64,000 nucleotides of DNA from the NCBI GenBank assembly GCA_004017275.1, contig SAKE01000015.1:98059-162058 (forward strand), read 5' to 3'. Shown here in pieces: positions 16,093 through 24,779 of this stretch (the stretch's first letter is position 1; every line of letters begins with the position of its first letter). The notes under the pieces were generated by a model that saw only the letters and a list, made by a program, of their open reading frames with translations, had not been told where the DNA came from and did no database searches. This stretch comes from Mesorhizobium sp. (GTDB lineage: Bacteria > Pseudomonadota > Alphaproteobacteria > Rhizobiales > Rhizobiaceae). The position numbers and the translations under genes are program-made.

Positions 16093-17646
16093 TCAGAGCA
16101 CCGCTTCGATCAGGAACGGTCCGCGCCGCGACAAGGCGCTGTCCAGCAGTGCGTCGAAGCGTTCGCATGTATCGGCGCGAGCCGCCTCGACGCCCATCCC
16201 TTTGGCGAGCGAAACCCAGTCCAGCGACGGATGGTCGAGGTCGAGCATGCGCCGAGCATTTTCACCGATGGCGCCGACGCCGACATTCTTCATCTCGCCA
16301 TGCAGGATCGCATAGGTCCGGTTGGAAAACACGATCGTCACCACGTCGAGATTTTCCCGCGCCTGCGTCCACAGCCCCTGCACCGTGTACATGCCGCTGC
16401 CGTCGGCCTCGAGATTGATCACCTTGCGGTCCGGACAGGCGATCGCCGCCCCGGTCGCCAGCGGAATGCCGCCGCCGATCGATCCGCCCGTGCCCATCAT
16501 GTAGTCGTGCGGCGCGGCAAAGGCCGACAGCGCGAAGAATCGCCGCGCCGAGGTGACCGCTTCGTCGCAGATGATCGCATCCACTGGAAGCTTGCGCGCC
16601 ACCGACAGCGCAACCGCATCTTCCGTCAGCCTGCCGTTCGGCATTGTCTCGTCGGGAAAACCGGTTGCGGACACCTGTTGTTGCGACGGCTTGATGCCGA
16701 GTTCGTCGCGGAGCGCTTCCAGAGCCGCATGCAGGTCGTCGCCATGCGCCGCCAGCGTCAGCACCTGGCAACCTTCACGGATAAGTCGTCCCGGTTTTCC
16801 CGGATAGGCGAAGAAGGCAACCGGTTCCTTCCCGCCGACCAGGATCAGGACGTCGACTTCGCTCAGCATAGCCGTCGCTGCGTCGACCGGATAAGGGATG
16901 CGGGTCGGCGCGACACGCCCGCGCCCGCGCTGCATCCGGGCGATCAGAACCTCGCTGAACAGGCGGACATCGCTGCCCGCCGAGATCTGCCCGGCGATGG
17001 CGAGCGCATCGGCTCGTGCGGCCTTCCCACGAACGACCATGCCGACGCGGCCCGGAGCGGAACGGATCGCCCCGGCGATCTTGTGTACCGCCTCCATGTC
17101 GACAGCGGGCGGCGGTGCCAGCCTCACCTTGCCAACCGAAACCACCCCGACTTCACCCCAGGCGGCATCCGCCGGCAAGACCAGCGTTGCAACGCCCGGA
17201 GGCGTCAGCGAGGCGCGAAAGGCCGCTTCAGCTGCCGGCGCCACATCGGCCGGTCCCTTGACGCGGCCGACCCAGTTTGACATCGGCCTCGCAACGCCTT
17301 CGATATCGCTGGTGAGCGGCGCATCGAGCGGCAGATGGTAGGAGGCGTGGTCGCCGACGATGTTGATCATCGGGCTGAGCGCGCGCCGCGCATTGTGCAT
17401 GTTGGCGAGGCCATTGGCCAAGCCTGGCCCAGTATGCATCAGCGTCGCTGCGGGGCGGTCGGTCATGCGCGCGTAGCCGTCGGCAGCACCCGTCACCACG
17501 CCTTCGAACAGGCCGAGCACGCAACGCATCTGCGGCTTGCGGTCAAGTGCTGCAACAAAATGCATTTCGGAGGTGCCGGGGTTGGCGAAGCAGACCATCA
17601 CATCATTGGCCAGAAGCACGTCACACAGGACATCGGCGCCGTTCAT
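16093..17646 (-). CDS. thiamine diphosphate enzyme, acetolactate synthase-like
   Basis: 517 residues with the three-domain ThDP decarboxylase architecture. The N-terminal Glu that activates ThDP is in LGLFEGVVTGAADGYARM near residue 48. The C-terminal cofactor motif is LEADGSGMYTVQGLWTQARENLDVVTIVFSNRTYAIL, in place of the common GDG...N. It resembles the large-subunit-like proteins annotated as acetolactate synthase or benzoylformate decarboxylase. There is no adjacent small regulatory subunit, so biosynthetic acetolactate synthase is unlikely. Substrate unknown. Confidence 0.85.
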   Translation of the reverse strand: MNGADVLCDVLLANDVMVCFANPGTSEMHFVAALDRKPQMRCVLGLFEGVVTGAADGYARMTDRPAATLMHTGPGLANGLANMHNARRALSPMINIVGDHASYHLPLDAPLTSDIEGVARPMSNWVGRVKGPADVAPAAEAAFRASLTPPGVATLVLPADAAWGEVGVVSVGKVRLAPPPAVDMEAVHKIAGAIRSAPGRVGMVVRGKAARADALAIAGQISAGSDVRLFSEVLIARMQRGRGRVAPTRIPYPVDAATAMLSEVDVLILVGGKEPVAFFAYPGKPGRLIREGCQVLTLAAHGDDLHAALEALRDELGIKPSQQQVSATGFPDETMPNGRLTEDAVALSVARKLPVDAIICDEAVTSARRFFALSAFAAPHDYMMGTGGSIGGGIPLATGAAIACPDRKVINLEADGSGMYTVQGLWTQARENLDVVTIVFSNRTYAILHGEMKNVGVGAIGENARRMLDLDHPSLDWVSLAKGMGVEAARADTCERFDALLDSALSRRGPFLIEAVL

Positions 17647-17757
17647 GCAATTCTCTCCCGCTCAAGATCGCACAGCAATTGCACCCACGAACATCCGCAC
17701 AGCAATATCCCGCCAGTGCTTTTTGATCTGATCCAGTCGCCAACACACGAGCTTCAA

Positions 17758-18567
17758 TCAGCCGACCGCCGATTTCAGGAATGCCAGCGCCGCCGTGGTC
17801 AGCGCGTCGCCGTCCTCGCCGAAATCGCGATTGATCGACATATGCGTATAGGCGCTGCCGTCGAACAGTGTAACCTTGGTGCCGGTCGCGCGCAGACGCT
17901 CGGCAAAGGCCTTCGAAACCTCGCTACGCCCAGATGCTCTGGAATAGGCAATGAAAGTCGGCGGATGCTTGCGGCTGTCGACATAACTGGCCGGCGAAAG
18001 TGCCGCCCATTGCGAAGGGTCGGAAAAGACGCGCGCGTAGGCTCGCACCATGCCGCCATTTTTGGCAAGTGCGGCAAGATCATAGGCCCTTGTATCATCG
18101 AGGATGAGCGCTGCGACGCCGGGCAGCCCGCCGCGCATGCCGGTCAGCGCAATCAGATGGCAGCCAGCCGAATGGCCCATCCCGACGATGCGGTTGGGGT
18201 CGCCGCCATGCCGGGCGATGTTGGCTCTGATATAGGCATAGGCCTTTTCGACGTCACCGGCCTGGGTGGCGACGTTGGCCTCCGGTAACAGGCGGTAGTC
18301 GATGGAGACGAAACAGAACCCATTGGCGACCAGGAAGGCTGGCTTGGCGTTGACCTGGATGCGTTTGCCGAACTGCCAGGTGCCGCCATGGACGAAAAAG
18401 ACGACCGGCATGCCGCTCGCGCCCTCGGGCGCATAAATGTCGAGCTTGGCCGGCCCGTAATCGAAGGTTTTTGGCGCGGGTTGGCGCGGGCGCCGCGCGG
18501 CCGATGCTCCCAATGGCAGCATCGCCGCCACGGAGGCCAGAATGAAGCTTCGTCGATCGATCATCAT
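17758..18567 (-). CDS. alpha/beta hydrolase, exported (BD-FAE/carboxylesterase-like)
   Basis: 269 residues from ATG 18567, preceded by GGGAGACC. The N-terminus MMIDRRSFILASVAAMLPLGASAA has a twin-arginine-like D-R-R-S-F motif and a hydrophobic core, suggesting Tat export. The oxyanion region VVFFVHGGTW and nucleophile elbow GMGHSAGCHL place it with carboxylesterase/acetyl-esterase-type hydrolases. The open frame extends upstream to 18777, but without support. Probable esterase, substrate unknown. Confidence 0.87.
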   Translation of the reverse strand: MMIDRRSFILASVAAMLPLGASAARRPRQPAPKTFDYGPAKLDIYAPEGASGMPVVFFVHGGTWQFGKRIQVNAKPAFLVANGFCFVSIDYRLLPEANVATQAGDVEKAYAYIRANIARHGGDPNRIVGMGHSAGCHLIALTGMRGGLPGVAALILDDTRAYDLAALAKNGGMVRAYARVFSDPSQWAALSPASYVDSRKHPPTFIAYSRASGRSEVSKAFAERLRATGTKVTLFDGSAYTHMSINRDFGEDGDALTTAALAFLKSAVG

Positions 18568-18948
18568 GGTCTCCCGACCGTGTAGGCCAACAGTGCCCCC
18601 AGGCGCCACGAGCGTCCAGTTACGGATTGGTGATACCCAGAGGAGAGGTCTGGCTCGGCGATCGATCATCGATCCGGACCTCGAATGGCACTCGAGCTTT
18701 TGGGGCTCATCCGCTGTAGAGAAGGCCGGATCAACCGGCTTCGTCGAACTCGCATTGGGGCGCAACTCTCGCAGCATCAGGCCGCATCAAATGCACTTCC
18801 CTTGCAGTTCAGTTCACGAAATCAATATCTGCCCCTTGACGGCCTCATCTGGCCATCACCACCTAAGTATTTGGGCAAGCATTCCAGCCACATGAGTGGT
18901 GTCCCCGGGTTTCAAATGCCAGATGCACGCGCTCTCCTTCATGTGAAG
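18568..18948. other. intergenic stretch without recognised gene
   Basis: Between the hydrolase start and the PrkA promoter I see only short frames with no family pattern. The right half (about 18790-18940) is less GC-rich than its surroundings. Confidence 0.5.
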
Positions 18949-18973
18949 GGAACCACAATGCTTTCCAGCAGTT
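18949..18973 (+). promoter_or_regulatory. candidate EcfG (general stress) promoter of the prkA operon
   Basis: GGAAC at 18949-18953 and GTT at 18971-18973 are separated by 17 bases. The alphaproteobacterial EcfG/RpoE2/SigT promoter is GGAAC-N16/17-cGTT; the base before GTT is A here. It lies 54 bases before the prkA start. PrkA/YeaH/SpoVR genes are stress- or stationary-phase-controlled in other proteobacteria, which fits. Confidence 0.6.
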
Positions 18974-19026
18974 GAATCTATGATGAGCCGTCAGGCACCC
19001 AGAACGGCTCCGAGGGCAAGAACATC

Positions 19027-20976
19027 ATGCGAGAGAACCAGTCTGACGTCTTCGATCTGTTTTCGGAAATTTATACGGGCGCGGCGCAGGAGGAGATAAG
19101 CCTCCAGCAATATCTCCTTGCCTGCAGCGAGGACAGATCGATGTATGCCTCGGCGCCTGAGCGGATGGTCGAGGCGATCGGCGAGCCGAACCTGGTCGAC
19201 ACCAGCAAGGATGAGCGGCTTGGCCGCATTTTCTCCAACCGGACCGTCAAAGTGTACCCCTCCTTTGCAGATTTCTATGGCATGGAGGACACGATCGAGC
19301 GCATCGCCGGCTACTTTCGCTATGCCTCCCAAGGGCTCGAGGAACGCAAGCAGATACTCTATCTCCTAGGCCCGGTCGGTGGCGGCAAATCCTCCCTTGC
19401 CGAACGGCTGAAGAAATTGATGGAGCAGCGCCCGATCTACACGCTGAAGGTCGGTAACCAGATCAGCCCGGTTTTCGAATCGCCGCTTGGCCTTTTCCAT
19501 CCCGATCGCATGGGCGACCTGCTGCAGGATAAATACGGCATAGCCCGGCGCCGACTGAACGGACTCATCTCGCCATGGGCGGCCAAGCGCCTCGACGAAC
19601 TGTCCGGTGACATTTCCAAGTTCAGCGTGGTCAAGCTGATGCCTTCGCGGTTGCGCCAGATCGGCATCGCCAAGACCGAGCCCGGCGATGAGAACAATCA
19701 GGACGTCTCGGCCCTGGTCGGCAAGGTCGACATCCGGCAATTGGAAAATTTCAGCCAGTCCGATCCGGACGCCTATTCCTACAGTGGCGGACTGAACCGG
19801 ACCACCCAGGGCCTGCTCGAATTCGTCGAGATGTTCAAGGCGCCTATCAAGGTCCTGCATCCGTTGCTGACGGCGACCCAGGAAGGCAGCTACAATGGCA
19901 CCGAAAACTTCGGCGCCTTTCCCTACCAAGGGATCATCGTGGCCCATTCCAACGAGTCGGAATGGCTGCAGTTCAAGAACAACAAGAACAACGAGGCCTT
20001 TCTCGATCGCATCCTGGTGGTCAAGGTGCCGTATTGCCTGCGGATAACCGAAGAGCGGCAGATCTACGAAAAGCTGCTGCGGGAGAGCGAGTTGGCCGCC
20101 AGCCCTTGCGCTCCCGAGGTGCTGGACATTCTCAGCCGGTTCACCGTCTCGACCCGCCTTGCCGAGCATGACAATTCGCCGCTCTACACCAAGATGCGCG
20201 CCTATGACGGCGAAAACCTGAAAGATGTAGATCCCAAGGCGAAGTCGGTCCAGGAATATCGCGACGCCGCCGGCGTCGCCGAAGGCATGACCGGCGTCAG
20301 CACACGCTTCGCCTTCAAGATCCTGTCGCAGACATTCAACTACGACACGAAGGAGGTGGCTGCCGATCCCGTGCATCTGATGTACGTCCTGGAAGAGGCG
20401 ATCAAGCGCGAGCAGTTTCCAAAGGAGATGGAAGCTGCCTATCTTGAGTTCATCAAGTCGGAACTGGCAACGCGCTATGCCGAGTTCATCGGCCACGAAA
20501 TCCAGAAGGCCTATCTGGAATCGTACAGCGAGTATGGCCAGAACCTCTTCGACCGTTACATCGCCTATGCCGATGCCTGGATCGAGGATCAGGACTACAA
20601 GGACCCCGATACCGGCCAGGTGCTCAATCGCGAGGTATTGGACAAGGAACTGTCCCAGGTCGAAAAACCGGCCGGCATCGCCAATCCCAAGGACTTCCGC
20701 AATGAGGTTGTGAAGTTCACGCTGCGCGCTCGCGCAAGGAACGACGGCCGCAACCCGTCATGGACGAGTTATGAAAAGCTGCGCGAAGTGATCGAGAAGC
20801 GGATGTTCGGACAGGTCGAAGATCTCTTGCCGGTGATCAGCTTCGGTTCCAAGCAGGACAGCGTCACGGAAAAACGCCACAATGAATTCGTGCAGCGGAT
20901 GGTTGAGCGCGGCTACACCCAGCGGCAGGTGCGTCGCCTTGTGGATTGGTATATGCGAGTGAACAAGGCGGGTTGA
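19027..20976 (+). CDS. prkA: PrkA family serine protein kinase
   Basis: 649 residues, full length for the PrkA family (YeaG in E. coli). An AAA+-like ATPase domain leads with Walker A LLGPVGGGKSSLAERL near residue 118. The C-terminal PrkA domain includes FVEMFKAPIKVLHPLLTATQEGSYNG and the conserved end ERGYTQRQVRRLVDWYMRV. It phosphorylates proteins during nutrient stress in other bacteria. First gene of prkA-yeaH-spoVR, spacing 18 and 9 bases. Confidence 0.95.
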   Translation: MRENQSDVFDLFSEIYTGAAQEEISLQQYLLACSEDRSMYASAPERMVEAIGEPNLVDTSKDERLGRIFSNRTVKVYPSFADFYGMEDTIERIAGYFRYASQGLEERKQILYLLGPVGGGKSSLAERLKKLMEQRPIYTLKVGNQISPVFESPLGLFHPDRMGDLLQDKYGIARRRLNGLISPWAAKRLDELSGDISKFSVVKLMPSRLRQIGIAKTEPGDENNQDVSALVGKVDIRQLENFSQSDPDAYSYSGGLNRTTQGLLEFVEMFKAPIKVLHPLLTATQEGSYNGTENFGAFPYQGIIVAHSNESEWLQFKNNKNNEAFLDRILVVKVPYCLRITEERQIYEKLLRESELAASPCAPEVLDILSRFTVSTRLAEHDNSPLYTKMRAYDGENLKDVDPKAKSVQEYRDAAGVAEGMTGVSTRFAFKILSQTFNYDTKEVAADPVHLMYVLEEAIKREQFPKEMEAAYLEFIKSELATRYAEFIGHEIQKAYLESYSEYGQNLFDRYIAYADAWIEDQDYKDPDTGQVLNREVLDKELSQVEKPAGIANPKDFRNEVVKFTLRARARNDGRNPSWTSYEKLREVIEKRMFGQVEDLLPVISFGSKQDSVTEKRHNEFVQRMVERGYTQRQVRRLVDWYMRVNKAG

Positions 20977-20994
20977 GAGAGCCCGGATGGGTCC

Positions 20995-22302
20995 ATGCCG
21001 ATCTTCATCGACCGTCGCCTGAATCCGAAGGACAAGAGCCTCGGCAATCGCCAGCGCTTTCTCAGGCGCGCGCGCGAGGAACTGAAGCGGAGCATACGCG
21101 ATCAGATCCGCACCGGCAGGATCGCCGACGTGGATGCCGAGCACGCCGTACCCATGCCTGAAACAGGCACAGCCGAGCCGAGCTTCAATAACGCCTGGAA
21201 CAGCGGCAAGCGCCAGCACATCCTGCCGGGCAACAAGCATTTCTCCCCTGGAGACCTGATCCCCAAGCCCGGCGGAGGCGCGGGAGCGTCGTCCCCGGGA
21301 AACACGGCGTCTGAAGACGACTTTCGTTTCGTGCTGTCACGCGAGGAGGTGCTCGATCTTTTTTTCGAGGATCTCGAACTCCCAGATATGGTCAAGCTCA
21401 ACCTCAAGGAGATCCTAGCCTTCAAGCCGCGCCGGGCTGGCTTCGCCGCCACCGGTTCACCGACCAACATCAATGTTGGGCGCACGATGCGTAACAGCCA
21501 TGGCCGCCGCATTGCGTTGAGGCGTCCTAAGCAGGAGGAGTTGGACGCGATCCTCCGGGAAATCGCCACGTTTGAGGAGGTGCCATCCAGTGCAGCGACG
21601 CGCCAGCGTATTGCGGCATTGCGCGAAGAGCTTGACCGGCTGGAGCGGCGGCGCAGGCGAATTGCCTATGTCGATCCGGTCGACATTCGGTTCAACCGCT
21701 TCGATCCCCGGCCGGTGCCGAACGCCAATGCCGTCATGTTCTGTCTGATGGACGTGTCCGGGTCCATGGGCGAGCGCGAGAAGGATCTGGCCAAGCGCTT
21801 CTTCGTGCTGCTGCACCTGTTCTTGAAACGGCGCTACGACCGCATCGAAATCGTCTTCATCCGCCACACGCATCTGGCCCAGGAGGTCGACGAGGAAACA
21901 TTCTTCTACAACACGCAAAGCGGCGGCACTGTCGTTTCAACCGCGCTGGAGGAAATGCACCGCATTATTGACGAACGTTACCCCGTCCACGAATGGAACA
22001 TCTACGCCGCCCAGGCCTCGGACGGCGACAATTTCGCCGGCGATTCCGAGCGATGCATAGCATTGCTCAACGACAAGCTCATGCGATTGTGCCAGTATTT
22101 TGCCTATGTCGAGATCATCGACGAGCGTGAAGCCCATATCTTCGGCACGACCGAAAATGGGACATCGCTGTGGCGTGCCTATAGCGCGATCGACGAGAGA
22201 TGGCCGAACTTCCAGATGAGCCGCATAGCCACGCCCGCCGATATCTACCCGGTCTTTCGCCAGCTCTTCGGCAGACAGCCGGCTTCCCTCAAGCGGGCGT
22301 GA
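20995..22302 (+). CDS. YeaH/YhbH family protein (DUF444)
   Basis: 435 residues. It opens MPIFIDRRLNPKDKSLGNRQRFLRRAREELKRSI, the DUF444 signature, and contains a von Willebrand A-like MIDAS, MFCLMDVSGSMGEREKDLAKRFF, near residue 250. It ends with YPVFRQLFGRQ. DUF444 proteins are always near PrkA and SpoVR and probably work with the kinase, though the biochemical role is unsettled. A Gly/Pro-rich linker follows residue 80. Confidence 0.94.
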   Translation: MPIFIDRRLNPKDKSLGNRQRFLRRAREELKRSIRDQIRTGRIADVDAEHAVPMPETGTAEPSFNNAWNSGKRQHILPGNKHFSPGDLIPKPGGGAGASSPGNTASEDDFRFVLSREEVLDLFFEDLELPDMVKLNLKEILAFKPRRAGFAATGSPTNINVGRTMRNSHGRRIALRRPKQEELDAILREIATFEEVPSSAATRQRIAALREELDRLERRRRRIAYVDPVDIRFNRFDPRPVPNANAVMFCLMDVSGSMGEREKDLAKRFFVLLHLFLKRRYDRIEIVFIRHTHLAQEVDEETFFYNTQSGGTVVSTALEEMHRIIDERYPVHEWNIYAAQASDGDNFAGDSERCIALLNDKLMRLCQYFAYVEIIDEREAHIFGTTENGTSLWRAYSAIDERWPNFQMSRIATPADIYPVFRQLFGRQPASLKRA

Positions 22303-22311
22303 GGGTTCCCG

Positions 22312-23853
22312 ATGGCCAGACAAGCCAGCAAATCCAGCCTGCTTTTTTCAGGATCCGACTGGGATTTCAAGACATTGTCGCGGGCATTTGACGCGATCGA
22401 GGCACTCGCGGTCGAAGAGCTTCATCTGGATACCTATCCCGTGCAGATGGAGATCATCTCCTCACAGCAGATGCTCGATGCCTATTCATCCGTCGGCATG
22501 CCACTGATGTACCGTCACTGGTCTTTCGGCAAACATTTCCTCCACCAGGATCTGCTCTATCGCAAAGGCGGGCGGGGACTTGCCTACGAACTCGTCATCA
22601 ATTCCAATCCCTGCATCGTCTATCTGATGGAGGAAAACACCATGGCCCTGCAGGCCTTGGTGACGGCCCATGCAGCGCTCGGGCACAACCATTTCTTCAA
22701 GAACAATCAGCTGTTTAAACAGTGGACGGATGCTGGTGCTATCCTCAGCTACCTGGACTTCGCCAAGGGCTACATAGTCCGTTGCGAGGAGCGGCACGGC
22801 CTCGCTGCCGTCGAGGCTGTTCTTGATTCCGCCCACGCACTGATGGATCAGGGCGTATTTCGCTATCACCGGCCGCCGAGGCTGTCGTCGGAACGGCAGC
22901 GCGAAGGGCTTCGCGAGCGTCTCGAATACGAGGAGCGCACCTACAATGATTTATGGCGTACGCTGCCGCCTTCGCAGCAGGGGGCCAACGACAAGGGTCC
23001 GGACCCGGAGCGGAAGAAATCGCTTAATCTGCCTGAGGAAAACCTGCTCTATTTCCTGGAAAAGAACAGTCAGGTCCTGAAGCCTTGGCAGCGCGAGATC
23101 GTCAGGATCGTTCGTGTCATCGCGCAATATTTTTACCCGCAGCGGCAGACACAGGTAATGAACGAGGGCTGTGCCACTTTCGTGCATTATACGCTGATGA
23201 ACATGCTGTTTGACCGCGGCCAGATCAGCGAAGGCGCCATGCTCGAAATCCTGCGCAATCATTCGAACGTGATTTTCCAGCCGGCGTTCGACGATCCGCG
23301 CTTTTCCGGCATCAACCCGTATGCTCTCGGCCTCGACATGATGCAGGACATTCAGCGCATCTCGACCAAACCGACGGCCGAGGACCGCGATTGGTTCCCC
23401 GACATCGCCGGCCATGGCAACTGGCGCGAGATCCTGCTCGACGCCTGGGCTGACCACCGCGACGAATCCTTCATCCGCCAGTATCTCAGTCCCGCTCTGA
23501 TCCGGAAATGGCGGTTTTTTGTGCTCGGCGACACTGCCGACCAGCCGCATTGCCAGGTCACCTCGATCCACGACGAGCGCGGCTATGACAAGATACGCGC
23601 CGCGCTCGCCAACAGTTATGATCTCGGCGCGAAGCGACCGGACATTCAGGTGGTGGATGTCGATCTGCTCGGCGACCGCCATTTGCGACTGCAGCACAAA
23701 GTCAATCACGGCATCCTTCTCGAGGATACCAGCCGCGATGCCACGCTTCGTCACATCCGCAGGCTTTGGGGTTATGACGTCAGCTTGGCGGCAGTGGACG
23801 CCGAGACCGGCGCGACTCTCCACGAGCGCTCGACGAGCCAGATCGCGGAATGA
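22312..23853 (+). CDS. SpoVR family protein
   Basis: 513 residues. Family patterns are SGSDWDFKTLSRAFDAIEALA at the start, MYRHWSFGKHFL, YELVINSNPCIVYLMEENT, and the central MNEGCATFVHYTLMNMLFDRG with its conserved Glu/His residues. SpoVR proteins are linked to spore cortex formation in Bacillus; in non-spore-formers they travel with PrkA and YeaH as a stress module. Starts nine bases after yeaH, so cotranscribed. Confidence 0.94.
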   Translation: MARQASKSSLLFSGSDWDFKTLSRAFDAIEALAVEELHLDTYPVQMEIISSQQMLDAYSSVGMPLMYRHWSFGKHFLHQDLLYRKGGRGLAYELVINSNPCIVYLMEENTMALQALVTAHAALGHNHFFKNNQLFKQWTDAGAILSYLDFAKGYIVRCEERHGLAAVEAVLDSAHALMDQGVFRYHRPPRLSSERQREGLRERLEYEERTYNDLWRTLPPSQQGANDKGPDPERKKSLNLPEENLLYFLEKNSQVLKPWQREIVRIVRVIAQYFYPQRQTQVMNEGCATFVHYTLMNMLFDRGQISEGAMLEILRNHSNVIFQPAFDDPRFSGINPYALGLDMMQDIQRISTKPTAEDRDWFPDIAGHGNWREILLDAWADHRDESFIRQYLSPALIRKWRFFVLGDTADQPHCQVTSIHDERGYDKIRAALANSYDLGAKRPDIQVVDVDLLGDRHLRLQHKVNHGILLEDTSRDATLRHIRRLWGYDVSLAAVDAETGATLHERSTSQIAE

Positions 23854-23885
23854 GGTTGCCCGGTTCTCGTGGCCCTCGACGCGCT

Positions 23886-24779
23886 TCAGGCGTCGCCGGC
23901 CGGCCTGATCCGCAGCCTGGCGATCCGGTTCTTGTCGCGTTTCATGACGGTGAAGCGCTTGCCGTGGAACGTGAAAGCCTGCTTCTCCTCGGGGATCGAC
24001 TGCGTCTCGTGGATGACGAGGCCGGCAATGGTTGTGGCCTCCTCGTCCGGCAGGTTCCAGTCGAGCGCGCGATTGAGGTCGCGGATAGGCACAGTGCCGT
24101 CGACGACGACCGAGCCGTCGGCCTCCTGCTTGACGCCCTGGATATCGACATCATGCTCGTCGGCGATCTCGCCGACGATCTCCTCGATGATGTCCTCCAG
24201 CGTCACCAGCCCTTCGACCTCGCCATATTCGTCGACGACGACGGCGAAATGCGCCTTGCGGCGCAGGAAGGCGTTGAGCTGTTCCTGCAAGGTCGTCGTA
24301 TCGGGCACGAACCAGGGTTTCGAGGCGATCTTCATCACGTCGATCCGGGAGAAATCATTGCCGACTTCGTTCAAGGCGCGCAGCAGATCCTTGGCGTGCA
24401 GCACGCCGACGATGTTGTCGAGTGAGCCCTTCCACAACGGCATGCGGGTGTGCGGGCTCTGCAGGATCTCGCGCACCACCGCTTCCGGCGCGTTGTCCGC
24501 ATTGACCGAGCGCATGTTGGTGCGGTGGACCATGATGTCGGAAACCTCGAGTTCGGCGAGATCGAACAGGCCGCCGACGCGGTCGCGGTCCTCGCGCACC
24601 ACCTGGCCGTCACGGCGGAAATCGTCGACCGCGCCGCGCAACTCGTCCTGGCTCGAACGCTGCGGCTCGATGCGCGACAGCTCGTAGCCGAATATGGCGA
24701 GCAGGCGCGTGCGCACGGCAACGAGCAGCAGGATGAGGATGGCAAGGACGGCGACGACGATCCAGCCGGGCTCGTTCAT
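23886..24779 (-). CDS. CBS/CorC-domain protein of the CNNM family, apparently lacking DUF21
   Basis: 297 residues. One hydrophobic helix (IVVAVLAILILLLVA, residues 7-21) is followed directly by VRTRLLAIFGYELSRIEP, then a tandem CBS pair with EVSDIMVHRTNM and KAHFAVVVDEYGEVEGLVTLEDIIEEIVGEI, and a C-terminal CorC transporter-associated domain. Relatives of about 430 residues carry a DUF21 domain with several membrane helices between that first helix and the CBS pair; here it seems deleted in frame. The ATG at 24779 overlaps the aroB stop (24776). Without DUF21 it can hardly be an ion transporter. Confidence 0.85.
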   Translation of the reverse strand: MNEPGWIVVAVLAILILLLVAVRTRLLAIFGYELSRIEPQRSSQDELRGAVDDFRRDGQVVREDRDRVGGLFDLAELEVSDIMVHRTNMRSVNADNAPEAVVREILQSPHTRMPLWKGSLDNIVGVLHAKDLLRALNEVGNDFSRIDVMKIASKPWFVPDTTTLQEQLNAFLRRKAHFAVVVDEYGEVEGLVTLEDIIEEIVGEIADEHDVDIQGVKQEADGSVVVDGTVPIRDLNRALDWNLPDEEATTIAGLVIHETQSIPEEKQAFTFHGKRFTVMKRDKNRIARLRIRPAGDA

